In this document: in pieces, positions 8,580-11,035 of the stretch | Layout: each line of letters opens with the position of its first letter | Numbering within the stretch: the first letter of the stretch is position 1 | The notes under the pieces: model-generated | Told to the model about the DNA's origin: nothing | Database searches by the model: none | What the model saw: the letters and a program-made list of their open reading frames with translations, nothing else | Program-made: the position numbers and the translations under genes | Source of the DNA: Ignavibacteria bacterium | Lineage (GTDB): Bacteria > Bacteroidota > Ignavibacteria > Tepidaquicellales > Tepidaquicellaceae | Assembly (NCBI GenBank): GCA_016716125.1 | Contig: JADJWZ010000035.1 | Span: 1 to 11,035, forward strand | Direction of reading: 5' to 3' | Length of the DNA stretch: 11,035 nt

Positions 8580-8602
8580 GTAGCCGCAACCTTTAGGTTG
8601 CG
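8580..8602 (-). repeat. REP-like palindromic element, copy 2 (inverted)
   Basis: An 8-bp perfect stem, CGCAACCT / AGGTTGCG, with a TT loop, preceded by GTAGC. Read on the minus strand it gives CGCAACCTAAAGGTTGCGGC then TAC, the same layout as copies 1 and 3 (CGCA..CTAAAG..TGCG.CTAC) with compensating changes in the arms. Compensated stem changes indicate that the hairpin itself is what is conserved. Confidence 0.65.
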
Positions 8603-8740
8603 AAAAATGTAAAAATCCGTTGAGAAGCCACCATTTGCAATTAATTAAAAAAATTCCAAAAGGAAATACAGGTTTACGAATATTTTTAAATAATCCGCAG
8701 GGCAACGGGAAAGCCGGGATTATGTTTAAATTTCTATATT

Positions 8741-8765
8741 CCGCAGGCTAAAGCCTGCGACTACG
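8741..8765 (+). repeat. REP-like palindromic element, copy 3
   Basis: CGCAGGCT-AA-AGCCTGCG forms a perfect 8-bp stem, followed by ACTACG. Preceded by AGCCGGGATT about 30 nt upstream, as in copy 1. Elements of this type are scattered by REP-associated tyrosine transposases (RAYT, IS200/IS605-related); no such transposase is in this window. Confidence 0.65.
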
Positions 8766-8934
8766 TATCGTAAGTAAATAAAACAATAGTTTTAAAAGGA
8801 AGGGGAGTCTCGGGAGTCTTATAAAATTTCTTTGAGAGAATTCTGTAAAGCGTTTCATTAATAAGAGAAGCATTTTTAAAAACTGTAAAGCAGGAAAAAT
8901 TTATGTTACTGCTCTAAAATTTAATATTTAAAAT

Positions 8935-10384
8935 TTATAATTTATTATTAACTGCCCCCTCAAACCAATTCCAATACTCCGGCATCCTTAACTAGACATA
9001 GATCCTGCCGAAACTGCACAAACTTTTTACTGCTTTTATTCACCTCGTCGTTTTTAATTTTTTCCAAGTAGTAAATACTGTTAAGAAAGTTATAGGAAGA
9101 GCGGATGAGTTCATCGAAACGCGTCTGCTCTTTGGTTTTGCGGTCAAGATATTTGCGCATGGATTCGGCTTCGCGGCGGAGAGCGGGGAATTCGCCTGTC
9201 TCGAAATACATCATCATTTTGATCAGGCGGGAATAGATGAAATATGATGTATCGGATTTTTTTACTTTACTGATATTCTTATTAATGTCGGAATAATCTC
9301 CTTTAAAAAAATCCAGGATGATCCGTGTTATATTCAGAATGTCTTTGCTGTACTGGGGAAGAGATATGTCTTATGGACCTTTACGCAAACTCTTCCGCCC
9401 ATTCGGTCTGATTCAGTTTTACGGCGTCGTTGACCATGCTGAAGAAGAGGAACGGCGGAATGTTTTTGCCTTCCCTGAAAAAATTCTCAAAATATTTTCC
9501 TTCCATGGATTTTTTACGGAAGATGAATAACTTTAAAACATTCTTCCTGTCAGGCTCACGCAGTGATCTCGTTTTTAGAAATCCTTCCGAAGACATATAA
9601 AACATCGTCATCAGATTGGAATCAAATTTATTTTTATTACGTCTGTAATAATTCTGCAGCGCGTCAAAGTATTTAACATCACCTGTCTCTGTCATCAGAC
9701 TTGTATAATACAGCGTCATTATGTCAGGATAAGACTTTGAGAAATATTTTATGTGCTCATTAATGAAACCGTAAACATTCTGGATCATACCCGGGGGACG
9801 CCGCTTTACTGCTTTATGGGTATACCTGTCGGAATAATAATTAATATTAAATACTAAAGTCTGATAAACAAAATACAGATTGAGATATTCAATTTTCTTC
9901 AGGGAAATTTTGGATGTATCCTTACTGATGGTTGTATGTGAATGAATAAACAACTCTGAATAAAAATTGAGCTTGTTCAGATAATATTTTTCATCGATCC
10001 CGAATTCACTGTCACTGTAGCTTTGCATTTCAGTGATCTTTCTCTCATATGATCTCCATAAAAGTTTTTTCCCGAATTCATTAAGCAGTTTCACCTCGTT
10101 TTCAAGTTTATCCCTTTCCGTTCTTTCGTGAATAAGAAATTTTTCAAACAGTTTGTTAAAGTCGATACAGAAACTTCGCAATTGTTATGACTGTTCACTT
10201 CATCAATACCGATACCGCACTGCGAAATAATTTCTTCTAAAACATCTTTCGGCGGTACGTTCGGATATACTTTTAAATAATGAAATAATTTTTATTGTAT
10301 CATACCCATTGAAGTAAGGCGAATGCAGGAAGTCTTAAAACTCCACGGTTCAGTGTAAGTTAAAGACTTTATATCTGACAGCAT
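8935..10384 (-). CDS. Helical charged protein of unknown family, about 480 residues; frameshifted
   Basis: The proposed start is the ATG at 10384 (MLSDIKSLTYTEPWSFK). The frame shifts near 10335, then LHSPYFNGYDTIKIISLFKS, and after another shift YPNVPPKDVLEEIISQCGIG, with a further shift near 10165. From about 10165 to 9381 the frame is intact and starts DFNKLFEKFLIHERTERDKL. Two more shifts near 9370 and 9350 lead through TYLFPQYSKDILNITRIIL into the frame that ends at 8960. A last shift near 8970 would give the ending PEYWNWFEGAVNNKL with a stop at 8935, which looks more natural than the stop at 8960; this is uncertain. Composition is Lys/Glu/Tyr/Phe-rich with no signal peptide or membrane helix. 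Segments such as DVKYFDALQNYYRRNKNKF and GEFPALRREAESMRKYLDRK suggest TPR-like helical repeats. Function unknown; no operon partner is visible. Confidence 0.65.
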
Positions 10385-11035
10385 AAATTTGTTATTATTA
10401 ATGTTAAAATATTAAAACAAAAAACACTCACTTTAGCTTCAAAAAGACTCTAAAAATCTATCTAAAAAATAATCCTAAAAAAGCAATGGGAAAAATTGCC
10501 ACTCTATAAAATCGTCAAAATGTCCGTAGTTTTTTAAAGCAAACTCCCGTTAATTTTGTATAGTTCTTTTACATACATCTGATCTTCACTGCGCAACTCT
10601 GATCACGGTCAAATGAAAAATAATTAAACTGTAATTTTAAGTAAATAGGAATTTTAATGAAGGGGAAACTAACGAAAAATGAAATTCTAAGATTCTCACA
10701 TAATAAGGAGAATTAAAATTAATAAGTGCAGATCAGAAAGAAGTAACCCGGAAATAAAACAAAGAATCCGGAGTATGATAAAAAGAAACAGCATCACTGT
10801 AAAAAGAAAGCGTGAAATCAAATGAAGAATGATGAATGTGATGCGAAGAGGCGGAGAAATTAAACAAAGGACTGCAAATTCTGAATAAAGAGATGGGGAT
10901 ACCTGATAAAGAGTTCTGACTAACTGAAAAAGAAAAGAAGAAGTTATAAATGAAAACTGGAAATGAAAAAAGAAAGGGAATGCAGCGAAGAAATGTGAAC
11001 GTCAAATTAAGAGAAGTGAAATGTTAAATTAAGAG
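10385..11035. other. Gene-free end of the window, with a strongly purine-rich part (about 10690-11035)
   Basis: 10385-10690 is AT-rich and should hold the promoter of the gene starting at 10384; I found no good match to TAnnTTTG there. From about 10690 to the end the plus strand is about 75% purine (GAAA, GAAG and AAAG words), up to about 83% in 10921-10980. Plus-strand frames are broken by frequent stops, so I see no gene there. The 90-codon minus-strand frame at 10733-11005 is Phe/Ser-rich, as expected from the mirror of purine-rich DNA. Confidence 0.5.

Larger units (their letters stand above)
7758..8934. other. 1.2 kb gene-free spacer
   Basis: No coding region is supported on either strand. 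It should contain the promoter of the response-regulator operon, but I could not identify a good -33/-7 pair on the minus strand. It holds a 16-bp palindrome (8198-8213), an AT-rich repeat of the type ATTATAAATT at 8333-8386, three REP-like palindromic elements (8414, 8580, 8741) and a 9-nt tandem GGGAGTCT(C/T) pair at 8803-8820. The upper half looks like a graveyard of repeat elements; the lower half (7758-8190) is plain AT-rich sequence. Confidence 0.6.

Noticed and set aside
8523..8705. 60-codon minus-strand open frame containing QPKGCGYKTF
   Set aside because: It runs through REP-like copy 2; the peptide is a translation of the repeat.
10541..10590. Fragment reading DQMYVKELYKINGSLL with a 13-nt match to the LytTR part of the regulator gene
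   Set aside because: The match (AATTTTGTATAGT) is short and AT-rich, the frame closes at once, and no other LytTR motif is near.
10733..11005. 90-codon minus-strand open frame, Phe/Ser-rich
   Set aside because: Composition mirrors the purine-rich plus strand; no start signal or family.
1..11035. CRISPR arrays, tRNA or rRNA genes, intact insertion sequences
   Set aside because: None seen: no regular spacer-repeat series, no tRNA cloverleaf noticed on reading, and no transposase motifs.

Overview
The window reads like an AT-rich member of the Ignavibacteria/Bacteroidota side of the tree. The evidence is a propeller-type histidine kinase (Reg_prop repeats plus Y_Y_Y) paired with a LytTR response regulator, almost no Shine-Dalgarno sequences, one good TTG/TAnnTTTG-type promoter, and large secreted beta-rich modular proteins. 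This placement is an inference from content; no rRNA or other marker is present. All recognisable genes lie on the minus strand.

Reading from high to low coordinates: 10385-11035 has no gene I recognise, and its last ~345 nt are strikingly purine-rich. 10384-8935 is a frameshifted gene for a helical, charged protein of unknown family. 8934-7758 is a 1.2 kb spacer holding three REP-like palindromic elements and one perfect 16-bp palindrome. 7757-7026 is an intact LytTR response regulator. 7003-4022 is its kinase partner (secreted propeller sensor, one membrane helix, HisKinA_LytS-type kinase). 3996-3904 is an array of short direct repeats. 3833-3591 is a small intact gene of unknown function. 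3168-360 is a long secreted modular protein, followed by a terminator hairpin. 223-1 is the start of a paralogous secreted protein cut by the window edge.

The main biological proposal concerns the two-component system. Three copies of CCGTTnACT (minus strand) sit at exact 21-nt intervals directly upstream of a good -33/-7 promoter for the 80-residue gene. The core resembles the site known for the LytTR regulator AlgR, and 21 nt (two helical turns) is typical of LytTR direct repeats. The small protein may therefore be the direct output of the neighbouring system.

Data quality matters here. Every long gene except the response regulator is broken by single-base frameshifts, several at homopolymers, and the protein reads on sensibly in the next frame. 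A 310-nt block made almost only of C and G (2770-3079) splits the secreted-protein gene between two adjacent codons. I read the frameshifts as consensus errors and the block as a sequencing or assembly artefact, so I annotate reconstructed genes rather than pseudogenes.
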